Shown: positions 19,776 to 29,702 of the stretch, piece after piece | Layout of the letters: each line of letters starts with the position of its first letter | Numbering within the stretch: the stretch's first letter is position 1 | Program-made: the position numbers and the translations under genes | DNA from: Stutzerimonas stutzeri | Lineage (GTDB): Bacteria > Pseudomonadota > Gammaproteobacteria > Pseudomonadales > Pseudomonadaceae | Direction of reading: 5' to 3' | DNA: 64,000 nt | NCBI RefSeq assembly: GCF_015291885.1 | Contig: NZ_CP036186.1 | Span: forward strand, 3,313,001 to 3,377,000 | The notes under the pieces: generated by a model | The model's input: only the letters and a program-made list of their open reading frames with translations | The model's database searches: none | What the model was told of the DNA's origin: nothing

Positions 19776-20888
19776 TCAGCGCCCACTAAGCGGCTCGGCC
19801 AGTGCGATCCGGTTGCGGCCGAGGCGCTTGGCTTCGTATAGAGCCTGATCGGCCACATGCAGCCAGGCGAGCACGCTATCCATCCGCGGGCTGGATTCAG
19901 CGATGCCGATGCTCAGGCTTGCCCTCAGTCTGGGCGCCAATGGGAAATCAAGCTCGGCAATCTCAGCCCGCAGCCGCTCCAGCACCTCCCACGCGTCCTT
20001 GGCGCGAGCGCCGGGCAGCACGACGCAGAACTCGTCGCCACCATAACGTCCAGCCATGTCCCCGGCGCGCAGGTTGCGGTGAATGCAACGGCCCACCTGG
20101 CGGAGCAGTTCGTCACCCACAGCGCGCCCATGCCGATCATTGGCGAGCTTGAAGTTGTCCAGATCGATCAATGCCAGGCTGGCGACGCCGCCAGTAGCTT
20201 TGCAATGGGAAAACTCGAGCTGTAACAGCTCGTTCCAATACCCGCGGTTGAACAGGCCAGTCAGGCTGTCGGTGCGGCTAAGGCTACGCAAAGCACGTTT
20301 GTTCTCGCCGAGCTGATCGGCCAGACGATAGAGCACCATACCAGTAGTAACCGGATGGACGACGAGCATTGGCAGGCATGCGTAGAGTTGTAACTCGCTG
20401 GTCTCTGGCGCAAAGCCGAAACCCAGGAGCAGCACTGAAATGCCCCCACCCAGGAGCTGGACCAGCAGGCCCTTGAGGACTAGACGCGATCCGCCAGTAG
20501 CGCTGTTGTTCAACGCCAGCATTGAAAACAGCACCGCCGAGGGCAGCACATTGAACGCCATGGTGGCGATCCAGAACCCGCCCATCAGCGAATCGAAAAG
20601 TACGTGCCGCCTCTCGCTGAGAGCGGCAGAGCGCGCACGTCGGGACACACTCAACGCAATCAGCGGCCATACGAAACAGAAACCGACCAACAACCCCCAC
20701 ACCCAAGGCGGTGTGTCGCGTCCCCACAGCACGGCCGCCACACAGAAGAAACCCACCGCCAGCCCGATTGCGCGCGGATAGAACGCACGCAGCGCAAATG
20801 AGCCTGGCTTGGCAACAACCGCGGAAGGAATCAAGAGCGATCTCGCTTGGCGACCGGGACAACGTTGAATATAGCCCGTCGCCATCAC
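19776..20888 (-). CDS. Diguanylate cyclase, MASE2-GGDEF
   Basis: A 370-residue membrane-bound cyclase that would make cyclic di-GMP. The N-terminal half has five to six membrane segments resembling the MASE2 sensor domain of AdrA-type enzymes; the GGDEF domain starts near residue 205 (SRTDSLTGLFNRGYW) with an intact RYGGDEF active site. An RxxD motif (RAGD) ends five residues before it, the product-inhibition I-site. Cyclic di-GMP drives curli and biofilm formation in relatives, and a csg locus lies 9 kb downstream, but no direct link is shown. A later ATG may be the true start since the first 30 residues look atypical. Confidence 0.88.
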   Translation of the reverse strand: MMATGYIQRCPGRQARSLLIPSAVVAKPGSFALRAFYPRAIGLAVGFFCVAAVLWGRDTPPWVWGLLVGFCFVWPLIALSVSRRARSAALSERRHVLFDSLMGGFWIATMAFNVLPSAVLFSMLALNNSATGGSRLVLKGLLVQLLGGGISVLLLGFGFAPETSELQLYACLPMLVVHPVTTGMVLYRLADQLGENKRALRSLSRTDSLTGLFNRGYWNELLQLEFSHCKATGGVASLALIDLDNFKLANDRHGRAVGDELLRQVGRCIHRNLRAGDMAGRYGGDEFCVVLPGARAKDAWEVLERLRAEIAELDFPLAPRLRASLSIGIAESSPRMDSVLAWLHVADQALYEAKRLGRNRIALAEPLSGR

Positions 20889-20961
20889 AGCTAGCGAAGA
20901 AATCTACTCGTCGCCGATCCGGCCACGCTAACCATCCCCCTGCAAAGTCCGTGTGGTTCCC

Positions 20962-21432
20962 TCAACCACGTCCGATTGCCGCGAATAGCGCCTTGGCGTG
21001 CTCCGCCAGGACCGCCGGCGCTAGTTCCACTTCCAGCCCGCGACGCCCAGCACTCACATAGATGCTCGCCTGCGCCTGCGCGGAACTGTCGATAAAGGTA
21101 CGCAGACGCTTCTTCTGCCCCAGGGGACTGATACCTCCGACCAGATAGCCGGTGGCCCGCTGGGCAGCCATCGGATCGGCCATCTCCACCTTCTTCACGC
21201 CGGCCGCCTGGGCCAGCGCCTTGAGATCGAGGGTGCCGGCGACGGGCACCACGGCGACGAGTAGCTCGCTCTTCTCGCTACAGGCGAGCAGCGTCTTGAA
21301 TACCCGCGCGGGCTCCAGCCCAAGCTTTTCCGCCGCCTCCAGACCATAGGACGCAAACTTGGGATCGTGCTCGTAGCTGTGTACGGAGTGTTCGGCTCGG
21401 GCTTTTTTCAACAGGTCGATGGCAGGTGTCAT
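20962..21432 (-). CDS. ybaK: Cys-tRNA(Pro)/Cys-tRNA(Cys) deacylase YbaK
   Basis: A 156-residue YbaK/EbsC domain protein that hydrolyses cysteine wrongly attached to tRNA(Pro). The conserved lysine in the VFKTLLA motif and the [16 protein letters not shown] segment are present. The length and N-terminus ([15 protein letters not shown]) match the family. It is divergent from glpD with 72 bases between them. Confidence 0.92.
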   Translation of the reverse strand: MTPAIDLLKKARAEHSVHSYEHDPKFASYGLEAAEKLGLEPARVFKTLLACSEKSELLVAVVPVAGTLDLKALAQAAGVKKVEMADPMAAQRATGYLVGGISPLGQKKRLRTFIDSSAQAQASIYVSAGRRGLEVELAPAVLAEHAKALFAAIGRG

Positions 21433-21504
21433 GGCTTTGTAGTGCTAATGATTGATGAATGGCGGTAACGTAACGCAACAGAGAATCGGTAGTTATAAGC
21501 GCCC

Positions 21505-23049
21505 ATGAATCATCCTCTTCTTGCACCGCTCGCGGAAGTCTACGACCTGGCCGTGGTGGGCGGCGGCATCAATGGCGCGGGTATCGCCGCCGATGCGGCC
21601 GGGCGCGGCCTGTCGGTGTTCCTCTGCGAACAGGGCGACCTGGCCGGCCATACCTCCTCCGCCAGCAGCAAGCTGGTGCACGGTGGGCTGCGCTACCTCG
21701 AGCATTACGAACTGCGCCTGGTTCGCGAGGCCTTGGCCGAGCGCGAAGTGTTGCTGGCCAAGGCGCCGCACATCATCACCCCGTTACGCTTCGTGCTGCC
21801 CTACCGTCCGCACCTGCGTCCGTCGTGGATGATCCGCACCGGGCTGTTCCTTTACGATCACCTCGGCAAGCGCGAGAAGCTCGGCGGTTCGCGCAGTCTG
21901 CGTTTCGGTGCCGACAGCCCGCTCAAGGACGAAATCACCCATGGTTTCGAGTACGCCGATTGCTGGGTCGATGACGCCCGGCTGGTGGTCCTCAACGCCA
22001 TGGCAGCACGCGAGTTGGGGGCCCATATCCACACCCGCACTCGCTGCGTCAGTGCGCGCAGCAGCAAGGCGCTCTGGCACCTGCATCTTGAACGTGAGGA
22101 TGGCAGCCGCTTTTCGATCCGCGCACGCGCCCTGGTCAACGCCACCGGCCCCTGGGTGGCCTCGTTCATCGAAGAGCAACTCCGGCAGACGTCCCCGCAC
22201 GGCATGCGCCTGATCCAGGGCAGCCATATCATCGTGCCGAAACTCTATGAAGGTGAGCACGCCTACATCCTGCAGAACGAGGACCGGCGCATCGTGTTCA
22301 TCACGCCGTACCTCGGCCAGTTCAGCCTGATCGGCACCACCGACCATGAGTACCACGGCGACCCGGCGCGGGTGCAAATCACCGACGAAGAAATCGACTA
22401 CCTGCTGGCCATCGTCAACGCACACTTCAAGCATCAACTGAGTCGCACCGATATCCGCTACAGCTATGCTGGGGTCAGACCGCTTTGCGATGACGAGTCC
22501 GACCAGCCCTCGGCGATCACCCGCGACTACACGCTCACACTCAGCGATAGCGCCGGTGAGGGACCGTTGCTCTCGGTGTTCGGCGGCAAGCTGACCACCT
22601 ATCGCAAGCTCGCCGAAGCGGCACTGGCGCAGCTGGCGCCGCTGTTTCCCGAAATGAGACAGCCCTGGACGCACGACGCTGCCCTGCCTGGCGGTGAGCA
22701 TCTGGACGAGCCATCGGCGCTGGCTCACGCGCTCTGCGCCAGTTATCCATGGCTGCCCGTTCCGATCGCCCGGCGCTGGGCACGCACCTACGGCAGCCGC
22801 AGCTGGCTGCTGCTCAAGGGCACCGATTCACTGCAGGACCTTGGCGAGTGTTTTGGCGCCGGCCTACACGCGCGCGAGGTGGACTACCTGATGGTCGAGG
22901 AATGGGCTCAGACGGCAGAAGACATCCTCTGGCGCCGCACCAAGCTCGGGCTGTTCATGCAGCCCGCGGAGGTGGCGCTGCTACAGCGCTATCTGGACAG
23001 CCGGACAGCCGAGCGCCTGACCCACTTCGACCACGTCGCCCAAGGCTGA
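21505..23049 (+). CDS. glpD: Aerobic glycerol-3-phosphate dehydrogenase GlpD
   Basis: A 514-residue FAD enzyme that oxidises sn-glycerol 3-phosphate to dihydroxyacetone phosphate and feeds electrons to quinone at the inner membrane. The N-terminal VVGGGINGAGIAADAAGRG is the FAD-binding dinucleotide fold, and SSASSKLVHGGLRYLEHYE is the glycerol phosphate dehydrogenase signature. The usual glpF-glpK-glpR partners are not present on either side, so this copy is separated from the rest of the regulon. Confidence 0.95.
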   Translation: MNHPLLAPLAEVYDLAVVGGGINGAGIAADAAGRGLSVFLCEQGDLAGHTSSASSKLVHGGLRYLEHYELRLVREALAEREVLLAKAPHIITPLRFVLPYRPHLRPSWMIRTGLFLYDHLGKREKLGGSRSLRFGADSPLKDEITHGFEYADCWVDDARLVVLNAMAARELGAHIHTRTRCVSARSSKALWHLHLEREDGSRFSIRARALVNATGPWVASFIEEQLRQTSPHGMRLIQGSHIIVPKLYEGEHAYILQNEDRRIVFITPYLGQFSLIGTTDHEYHGDPARVQITDEEIDYLLAIVNAHFKHQLSRTDIRYSYAGVRPLCDDESDQPSAITRDYTLTLSDSAGEGPLLSVFGGKLTTYRKLAEAALAQLAPLFPEMRQPWTHDAALPGGEHLDEPSALAHALCASYPWLPVPIARRWARTYGSRSWLLLKGTDSLQDLGECFGAGLHAREVDYLMVEEWAQTAEDILWRRTKLGLFMQPAEVALLQRYLDSRTAERLTHFDHVAQG

Positions 23050-23098
23050 TGGGTCACGGCGCAGCCCTCCGCATTGGAGCACCGCGCCAGCGCCGAAG

Positions 23099-25399
23099 TC
23101 AGGCTACCTTGGCGTTGCACGAGGCACGCAGCTGACGGGCAGCCGCCACCATGTTCACCAGCGCCGCTTCGGTCTCCGGCCAGGCGCGGGTCTTCAGCCC
23201 GCAATCTGGATTGACCCACAGCCGCTCGGCCGGGATGCGCTCGGCGGCCTTCTCCAGCAGCTGCACCATTTCGGCAGTATCCGGCACGCGTGGCGAGTGG
23301 ATGTCGTAGACCCCCGGGCCGATATCGTTGGGATAGTCGAAGGCGCGGAAGGCTTCGAGCAGCTCCATCTGCGAACGCGAGGTCTCGATGGTGATGACAT
23401 CGGCATCCATCGCCGCGATGGACTCGATGACATCGTTGAACTCGCTGTAGCACATGTGCGTGTGGATCTGCGTCTCGTCGCGCACGCCGCTGGCACACAG
23501 ACGGAACGCCTCGACCGCCCAGTCCAGATAGTGCTGCCACTGCGCGCGACGCAACGGCAAGCCCTCGCGGAACGCCGCCTCGTCGATCTGGATGATGCGG
23601 ATGCCGGCGGCTTCCAGATCGCAGACCTCGTCGCGGATCGCCAGCGCCAGCTGCCGTGCCTGAACCTCCCGCGACACATCCTCACGAGCGAACGACCACA
23701 TCAGCATGGTCACCGGCCCGGTGAGCATGCCCTTCATCACCCGGTGGGTCTGCTGCTGGGCGTAGCGAATCCAGTCGACGGTCATCGGCTGCGGGCGGCT
23801 GAGGTCGCCGTAGATCACCGCCGGTTTCACGCAGCGCGAGCCGTAACTCTGTACCCAGCCGAACCGGGTAAAGGCATAGCCATCGAGCTGCTCGGCGAAG
23901 TACTCGACCATGTCGTTGCGCTCCGCTTCGCCATGCACCAGCACGTCCAGGCCGATCTGCTCCTGCACCGCCACCGCATGGCGGATCTCGGCCTGCATCG
24001 CCTCGGTGTAATCACCGAGCGGCAACCGGCCCTGCTTGTAGGCTTGCCGCGCCAGACGGATAGCCGGCGTCTGCGGGAACGAGCCGATGGTCGTGGTCGG
24101 GAACGCTGGCAGGTCGAGCCGCGCGCGCTGCTGTTCGATGCGCGCAGCAAACACCGAGGTACGCTGGCTGTCTTGTGGCTGGATGGCATTCAGGCGTGCC
24201 TGGACCTGCGGCTTGTGGATGCGTGGCGAGTGCTGACGTGCCGCCTGCACCGCACGGCTGCGCGCCAGCTCGACGTCGACATCCTCGTTCGTCGGCTCGT
24301 TGATGGCTCGGGCCAGGGTCGCCACTTCGGCGCATTTCTGCACGGCAAAGGCCAACCAGCCTTTCAGCTCATGATCGAGCCGGTCCTCGCGCTCAAGGTC
24401 CACCGGGCTGTGCAGCAGGGAGCAGGACGGCGCCAGCCAGAGGCGGTCACCCAGCCGCTCGGCGGCATGCCGCGCCACCTCCAGGGCCTTCTCCAGGTCG
24501 CAGCGCCAGACGTTGCGACCATTGACCAACCCCAGTGACAGCACCTTGTAGGTCGGCAACCAGTCGAGAATCAGCGGGTACTGCTCCGGCGCACGCACCA
24601 GATCGATGTGCAGGCCGTCCACCGGCAGCGCCGCCGCCAGGCTGAGGTTGTCCTCCAGTCCGCCAAAGTAGGTGGCGACCAGCTTCTTCAGCGGGGCCCG
24701 CTGCAGCAGGTTGTAGGCGCGCTCGAAGGCGTTCTTCCAGTCCTGCGGCAGGTCGAGGGCGAGGATCGGCTCGTCGATCTGCACCCACTCGACGCCCTGC
24801 GCCGCCAGACGGTCGAGCACCTCGCCGTAGACCGGCAAGAGCCGTTCGAGCAGCTCGAGCTTGTCGAACGCCTCGCCCTTGGCCTTGCCCAGCCAGAGAT
24901 AGGTCAGCGGGCCGATCAGCACCGGCTTGACCGCATAGCCGAGCGCCAGCGCTTCTTCGACTTCCTCGAACAGTTGCGACCAAGACAGCTGGAACTGCTG
25001 TTCGGCGCTGAACTCCGGCACCAGGTAGTGATAGTTGGTATCGAACCACTTGGTCATCTCCTGGGCCTGGCCGCCACCGCAGCAGCTGTTCGTCACGCCA
25101 CGGGCCATGGCGAACAGCGTGTCCAGCGTCGGTTGGCCATCGGCCGGGCGGAAGCGCTGCGGCACCACGCCGAACATTAGCGAGTGCGTAAGAACCTGGT
25201 CGTACCAGGCGAAGTCGCCCACCGGCAGCAACTGGATACCGGCATCGGCCTGGGCTTGCCAGTGTTGTGCACGCAGCTGACGACCAACCAGGCGCAACCC
25301 CTGCTGGTCCAGCTCGCCCTTCCAATATGCCTCCAGGGCTTTCTTCAGCTCGCGGTCCGCACCAATGCGTGGAAAACCGAGGTTGTGCGCTACAGCCAT
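23099..25399 (-). CDS. metE: Cobalamin-independent methionine synthase MetE
   Basis: A 766-residue enzyme that methylates homocysteine with 5-methyltetrahydropteroyltriglutamate. The C-terminal barrel shows the zinc ligands in [11 protein letters not shown] and [11 protein letters not shown], and the N-terminal barrel begins [17 protein letters not shown] as usual. The likely activator MetR is encoded 0.9 kb away on the other strand. The 160-base leader is too short and shows no obvious cobalamin riboswitch. Confidence 0.96.
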   Translation of the reverse strand: MAVAHNLGFPRIGADRELKKALEAYWKGELDQQGLRLVGRQLRAQHWQAQADAGIQLLPVGDFAWYDQVLTHSLMFGVVPQRFRPADGQPTLDTLFAMARGVTNSCCGGGQAQEMTKWFDTNYHYLVPEFSAEQQFQLSWSQLFEEVEEALALGYAVKPVLIGPLTYLWLGKAKGEAFDKLELLERLLPVYGEVLDRLAAQGVEWVQIDEPILALDLPQDWKNAFERAYNLLQRAPLKKLVATYFGGLEDNLSLAAALPVDGLHIDLVRAPEQYPLILDWLPTYKVLSLGLVNGRNVWRCDLEKALEVARHAAERLGDRLWLAPSCSLLHSPVDLEREDRLDHELKGWLAFAVQKCAEVATLARAINEPTNEDVDVELARSRAVQAARQHSPRIHKPQVQARLNAIQPQDSQRTSVFAARIEQQRARLDLPAFPTTTIGSFPQTPAIRLARQAYKQGRLPLGDYTEAMQAEIRHAVAVQEQIGLDVLVHGEAERNDMVEYFAEQLDGYAFTRFGWVQSYGSRCVKPAVIYGDLSRPQPMTVDWIRYAQQQTHRVMKGMLTGPVTMLMWSFAREDVSREVQARQLALAIRDEVCDLEAAGIRIIQIDEAAFREGLPLRRAQWQHYLDWAVEAFRLCASGVRDETQIHTHMCYSEFNDVIESIAAMDADVITIETSRSQMELLEAFRAFDYPNDIGPGVYDIHSPRVPDTAEMVQLLEKAAERIPAERLWVNPDCGLKTRAWPETEAALVNMVAAARQLRASCNAKVA

Positions 25400-25559
25400 T
25401 TCTCACTCCAAATGTCGTTCTGCATGAATGGGCTGATTGTCCGCGCCATGACTGCGTGAAACAAACTCACGTAATTACATTTGAAATATAGAAATATTCA
25501 TATAGGAGCATTTCGACGCCTCAGGGCTCTAAAAGAAACCTCCCCTACCAGGCGTATTC
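25400..25559. promoter_or_regulatory. metE / exoD-like divergent promoter region
   Basis: A 160-base divergent gap, AT-rich around 25470-25510. It includes TGAA at 25484-25487 and TTCA at 25499-25502, half-sites like those of the MetR box but with 11 bases between them rather than five. A MetR-binding role is only a guess from the metE context. Confidence 0.3.
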
Positions 25560-26150
25560 ATGAACCCGGATCAGCCACCGCAGAATCTCGAAAGCCTGCT
25601 GCAGCGTCTCGAACAGGCCGGCGAAGCCGACCAGCCGGTAACCATCGAGTGCATGCTGCAAGCCACCGATGAGCGCAGCTTCGGTGCCCTGTTGCTGGTG
25701 CCAGGCTTGCTGGTGTTCTCGCCGCTGTCGGGAATTCCCGGATTGCCCAGCGTGTTCGCGGTGATGGTTTCGTTGATCGCGATTCAGCTGCTGATCGGCC
25801 GGAAGCACTTCTGGCTGCCCAAATGGCTGCTGCGCCGTAGCGCCTCGCGCAGCAAGTACGACAAGGCCATAGCCTTCCTGCATCGCATTGCCGGCTTCGT
25901 CGACCGGCTGCTCAAGCCGCGGCTGACCTTCCTTACCAACGGCCTGGCGAATCGGCTGAATGCCGTGCTGTGTCTGGCAATCGCGGCCACCATGCCGCCG
26001 CTGGAGCTGATCCCGTTCGGCAACTCCACTGCCGGCGCGGCGTTGAGCGTGCTGGGGCTGGGCATGATGGCCCGCGACGGCGCGATGATCCTTGCCGCGC
26101 TGCTGTTCTTCTTTGGTCTGGCCTACATGGTTTCGCGGCTCTGGTTCTGA
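25560..26150 (+). CDS. ExoD family membrane protein
   Basis: A 196-residue protein of the ExoD family (exopolysaccharide synthesis, named from rhizobia). The conserved N-terminal half has LLVPGLLVFSPLSGIPGLPS and is followed by hydrophobic segments near residues 70-85, 130-150 and 165-190. The biochemical function is not known. It is divergent from metE and precedes metR by about 155 bases. Confidence 0.82.
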   Translation: MNPDQPPQNLESLLQRLEQAGEADQPVTIECMLQATDERSFGALLLVPGLLVFSPLSGIPGLPSVFAVMVSLIAIQLLIGRKHFWLPKWLLRRSASRSKYDKAIAFLHRIAGFVDRLLKPRLTFLTNGLANRLNAVLCLAIAATMPPLELIPFGNSTAGAALSVLGLGMMARDGAMILAALLFFFGLAYMVSRLWF

Positions 26151-26306
26151 TGGTGCGCAGCCCCAACGCATAGCGGCGACTCGACAGCATCCGAATGCTA
26201 AGAGACACTTGCGGCGGATGAGCATCGCTCATTTGCATATTCATTTCCGGGACGCCGCGCCTGTCATTCAGCGGCACCATGCTCCCGCTTCGCAAGGTAG
26301 TTCGAC

Positions 26307-27233
26307 ATGCTGGAAATTCGTCACCTGAAGACGCTTCATGCACTTCGGGAAACCGACAGTCTCGTCGAAGCCGCCGAGCGCCTGCACCTGACGCAGTCGG
26401 CGCTTTCCCATCAGTTCAAGGAACTGGAAGAACGCCTCGGCCTGCAGCTGTTCGTGCGCAAGACCCGTCCGGTGCGTTTCACCAGTGCCGGCCTGCGCCT
26501 GCTGCAACTGGCGGATCTGATGCTGCCGCAACTGCGCAGTGCCGAGCGTGACCTCGCACGCCTGGCCGGCGGTACCGCCGGGCGCCTGCACATGGCCATC
26601 GAATGTCACAGCTGTTTCCAGTGGCTGATGCCGACCATCGACCAGTTCCGCGATGCCTGGCCCGAAGTCGAGCTGGATCTGGCTTCGGGCTTCTCCTTCG
26701 CCCCGCTGCCGGCCCTGGCGCGTGGCGATCTGGATCTGGTGGTCACCTCCGATCCGCTGGAGCTGCCCGGCATCACCTACGTGCCACTATTCACCTATGA
26801 GGCGCTGCTGGCTGTGGCGAACCAGCATGCACTGGCCACGCGGCCGTACATCCGGCCGGAAGACCTGGCCAGCGAAACGCTGATCACCTACCCCATCGAA
26901 CGTGACCGCCTGGATATCTTCACCCGCTTCCTCGAACCGGCCGATATCGAACCGGCGCAGGTACGCACCTCGGAACTCACGGTGATGATGATGCAGCTGG
27001 TGGCCTCGGGACGCGGCGTCTGTTCGCTGCCGAACTGGGCGCTGCACGAGTACAGCTCGCGGGGCTACGTCACCGCCAAACGACTGGGCGACAAGGGGCT
27101 GTTCGCCACGCTTTATGCGGGCATCCGCGCCGACATGCTCGATTCACCCTTCATGCGCGACTTCCTGCTTACCGCCAAGGACACCTCCTTCGCCACGCTC
27201 GAAGGCGTCAGCGCCGCGCCGAAGGTGCGCTGA
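26307..27233 (+). CDS. metR: LysR-type regulator MetR
   Basis: A 308-residue LysR-type regulator. The N-terminal helix-turn-helix (residues 1-60, MLEIRHLKTLHALRETDS then LTQSALSHQFKELE) and the periplasmic-binding-like effector domain match MetR, which activates metE and responds to homocysteine. Identity rests on similarity and on the nearby metE gene. It is convergent with the SDR gene, only seven bases apart. Confidence 0.9.
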   Translation: MLEIRHLKTLHALRETDSLVEAAERLHLTQSALSHQFKELEERLGLQLFVRKTRPVRFTSAGLRLLQLADLMLPQLRSAERDLARLAGGTAGRLHMAIECHSCFQWLMPTIDQFRDAWPEVELDLASGFSFAPLPALARGDLDLVVTSDPLELPGITYVPLFTYEALLAVANQHALATRPYIRPEDLASETLITYPIERDRLDIFTRFLEPADIEPAQVRTSELTVMMMQLVASGRGVCSLPNWALHEYSSRGYVTAKRLGDKGLFATLYAGIRADMLDSPFMRDFLLTAKDTSFATLEGVSAAPKVR

Positions 27234-27240
27234 CAGCCGG

Positions 27241-28215
27241 TCAGCGCCGCCGCGCCAAGCACACACCAAGGCCGATCAATCCGGCAGCCACACCACCGAT
27301 CAACAGCCAGCGCTTGTCATCATCCGGCGACGAGCGCCAGCCGCCATCGATGCGCCGCTGGCCCAGCGGCGGATGAAAGAGGTTGCCTGACGAAGGCGCC
27401 ACTCGCTGCGCGCGGCCAAGTGCGAAACCGGTCAGCAGTCCATTGATACGATCGAAGCCCGGGGTGAGGAAATGCGCCAGGCGCAGCAATGTGGCCGTCG
27501 CCCCGACCGACGTGGTGTGACGCGGATGCAGGGCCAGACTGACCATGGCATCGGCCACCTGACGCGGATCGAGCAGCGGTGGTGGCGGCTGCAACGAGCG
27601 CCCGGCGTAGTTGCCGCCGTCGCGAAAGCCGGGGGTATCGACGATGCCGGGATACACATCGCAGATGTGAATCCCCGGCCAGGCGCCCAGTTCGCCGCGC
27701 AGCGCCTGGGACAGGCCGCGCAGGCCGAACTTGCTGGCCGAATAGGCTGCCGCGAACGGCTGAGCTACCCAGCTGCCGACCGACAGCGTATTGATCAGCA
27801 CTCCGCTCTTTTGCTGCTTGAAATACGGCAGGACCACATGGGCGCCGCGCAGATAGCCGAGCAGATCGGTCTGCACCACCTGTTCATGGGCATCCAGTGG
27901 CGTCTCGTCGAACGCGCCGACCGCGCCGATACCGGCATTGTTGATCCACACATCGATACGCCCCTGACCAAACTCCGCCGCGGCGCTGGCCAGCGCTTCG
28001 ACCTCGTCGCTATGGGTGACGTCGGTGGCTACTACCAGAACTTCGCCACCGAGCGCCCGGCACTCATCGGCGGTTTCCGTCAGAGCCTCGACGTCGCGCG
28101 CGGCAAGCACCAGTCGCGCGCCCTGGCGGGCAAACGCCTGGGCAGCGACGCGACCGATGCCGCTGGACGCACCGGTGAGCACCACCAGGGCGCCGTAGAG
28201 TTTTCCATAGGCCAT
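27241..28215 (-). CDS. SDR family oxidoreductase
   Basis: A 324-residue short-chain dehydrogenase. The NAD(P) site TGASSGIGRVAAQAF, the NNAG motif and the YSASKFGLRGL catalytic Tyr-Lys pair are visible. A C-terminal extension of about 60 residues ends in a hydrophobic segment (WLLIGGVAAGLIGLGVCL), suggesting a membrane tail. The ATG at 28215 is preceded by GGAGGA and is chosen over the far longer open frame that starts at 28359 and overlaps the VOC gene. Substrate unknown. Confidence 0.85.
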   Translation of the reverse strand: MAYGKLYGALVVLTGASSGIGRVAAQAFARQGARLVLAARDVEALTETADECRALGGEVLVVATDVTHSDEVEALASAAAEFGQGRIDVWINNAGIGAVGAFDETPLDAHEQVVQTDLLGYLRGAHVVLPYFKQQKSGVLINTLSVGSWVAQPFAAAYSASKFGLRGLSQALRGELGAWPGIHICDVYPGIVDTPGFRDGGNYAGRSLQPPPPLLDPRQVADAMVSLALHPRHTTSVGATATLLRLAHFLTPGFDRINGLLTGFALGRAQRVAPSSGNLFHPPLGQRRIDGGWRSSPDDDKRWLLIGGVAAGLIGLGVCLARRR

Positions 28216-28295
28216 CGCCGTTCCTCCGCAGTCTGCTGTCGTAGTTAAGGTGACAGCGACAACGGCGAGATCATTCCCCCCGATGGTCGGCGCGC

Positions 28296-28751
28296 TCAGG
28301 CCTGAGCGACCGTCCCGGCGGCCTCGTCGGCCCAGGGGTCGTAGGTGCCGAAGCTCCACAGATGCCCTTCGAGGTCCCGGCAGGTGAAGCCGCGACCGCC
28401 GTAGTCCTCATCCTTAAGTTCGACGACGATCTGCGCACCGGCCGCCTTGGCCTGGGCGTAGAGCGCATCGGCGCTGTTGACGATTACGTAGATGCCCTGG
28501 GTCGATGCGCCGCCAATCTCGTCGGGCTGGCGCAGCTGCTGGCCGTACTCGGAATCCACCACCGGCCCGACCATGAGCATGCCGTTGCCGAAAGCCAGTT
28601 GTGCGTGGGTGATGCCGGCCTGCTCATCGCGGTACTGACGCTGGCATTCGAAGCCGAAAGCGCGACACAGCCAGTCGATGGCGGTGGTCAGATTGCGATA
28701 GCGCAGACAGGGAATCAGGCTGGCCGAGGTGTTCTTGCTCTGTTGAGACAT
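28296..28751 (-). CDS. VOC family (glyoxalase-like) protein
   Basis: A 151-residue vicinal oxygen chelate protein of the PhnB-like type (starts LIPCLRYRNLTTAIDWLCRAFGF after a short N-terminus; ends with RDLEGHLWSFGTYDPW). Such proteins bind metals or small molecules; no substrate can be assigned. A GGGAGC ribosome binding site precedes the ATG. It lies 80 bases before the SDR gene on the same strand. Confidence 0.85.
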   Translation of the reverse strand: MSQQSKNTSASLIPCLRYRNLTTAIDWLCRAFGFECQRQYRDEQAGITHAQLAFGNGMLMVGPVVDSEYGQQLRQPDEIGGASTQGIYVIVNSADALYAQAKAAGAQIVVELKDEDYGGRGFTCRDLEGHLWSFGTYDPWADEAAGTVAQA

Positions 28752-28826
28752 ACACAGCTCCCATCATGGGCTGCCGAAGGGCTGCCCTTCTCTCATGAGA
28801 GCCGCACAGGGGCGATCAATTCCCTT

Positions 28827-29462
28827 TCAGAGGCGCTCGCTCAAGCCCAGGCGAATACCCAGCGCGATGAGCATCGAGCCCAGCGCCCGGTCCAGCCACT
28901 GGCTTATGGCCGGATTGGCGCGCAGCGCCTGGGTGGCGCGAGCAGCCAGCAGCACCACAATGCACTCGATGATGATCGCCACCACGACTACCAGCACGCC
29001 GAGAACCAGCAGCTGCAAAGGCACGGCGCCATGCTCGGGGCGAACGAACTGAGGCAGGAATGCCATGAAGAAGATCGCCGCCTTAGGATTCAGCAGATCG
29101 ACCAGCACGCCCTGGCGGTAGGCCTTCCACGCGGACGCTCGCGGCGCCGCCTTGAGGGCCAGCACGGTTCCGCTACCGGCCGAGCGCAGTGCCTGATAGC
29201 CGAGATACAGCAGATAGGCGGCACCGACGTACTTGACCACCGTAAACGCGAGCGCCGAAGTGGCGAGGATGGCCGAGATACCCAGCGCGGCGAACGCCAC
29301 GTGCACCAGCGCACCGCTGCATACGCCACAGGCGGAAATGATGCCGATGCGACGGCCGCCACTCAGGGTACGCGAAATCACGTAGAGCAGATCCGGTCCG
29401 GGCGACAGGTTCAGCGCCAGCGCCGCCGAGAAAAACACCAGCCAGAAAAGCGGATCAGCCAT
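28827..29462 (-). CDS. LysE/RhtB family amino-acid exporter
   Basis: A 211-residue membrane protein with six hydrophobic segments and the LysE signature NLSPGPDLLYVISRTLSGGR near residue 20. The family exports amino acids such as homoserine, threonine or lysine; the substrate is unknown here. AAGGAG six bases before the ATG at 29462 decides the start over two in-frame ATGs upstream. It is divergent from the csg operon. Confidence 0.88.
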   Translation of the reverse strand: MADPLFWLVFFSAALALNLSPGPDLLYVISRTLSGGRRIGIISACGVCSGALVHVAFAALGISAILATSALAFTVVKYVGAAYLLYLGYQALRSAGSGTVLALKAAPRASAWKAYRQGVLVDLLNPKAAIFFMAFLPQFVRPEHGAVPLQLLVLGVLVVVVAIIIECIVVLLAARATQALRANPAISQWLDRALGSMLIALGIRLGLSERL

Positions 29463-29702
29463 GACCATCTCCTTCCACATTGGCCGCCGTCACGACCGTC
29501 CATTCGAGAAGCCAGACTCTAGAAGCAAATGGCGAAGCTCTGCCAGCAGATTCTCCCGCGGCTCTTCGTCGGGAAGCTGACACTTATTTTTAGTTTTGAC
29601 TTTTTTTTGTCGCATAGCTGAACTATTTTCAATTGCGCACCGTAACGTGGCATCAGACGAGTACAAGAAATCCAGGACTCTCATCCCCATTCAGCAAAGG
29701 AC
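29463..29702. promoter_or_regulatory. csgD promoter region
   Basis: About 240 bases between the divergent lysE-like gene and csgD. The AT-rich part has TTGACT at 29596-29601 and an AACTAT about 19 bases later, a weak sigma-70-like pair. In enteric bacteria the csgD promoter integrates many signals and uses RpoS; which factors act here cannot be read from the sequence. Confidence 0.4.

Noticed and set aside
25400..25559. Cobalamin or SAM riboswitch before metE
   Set aside because: The leader is too short and none of the conserved boxes of these riboswitches is visible.
28795..29522. Plus-strand open frame 28362-29522 opposite VOC and LysE genes
   Set aside because: Spans two well-supported minus-strand genes and has no domain or ribosome binding site.
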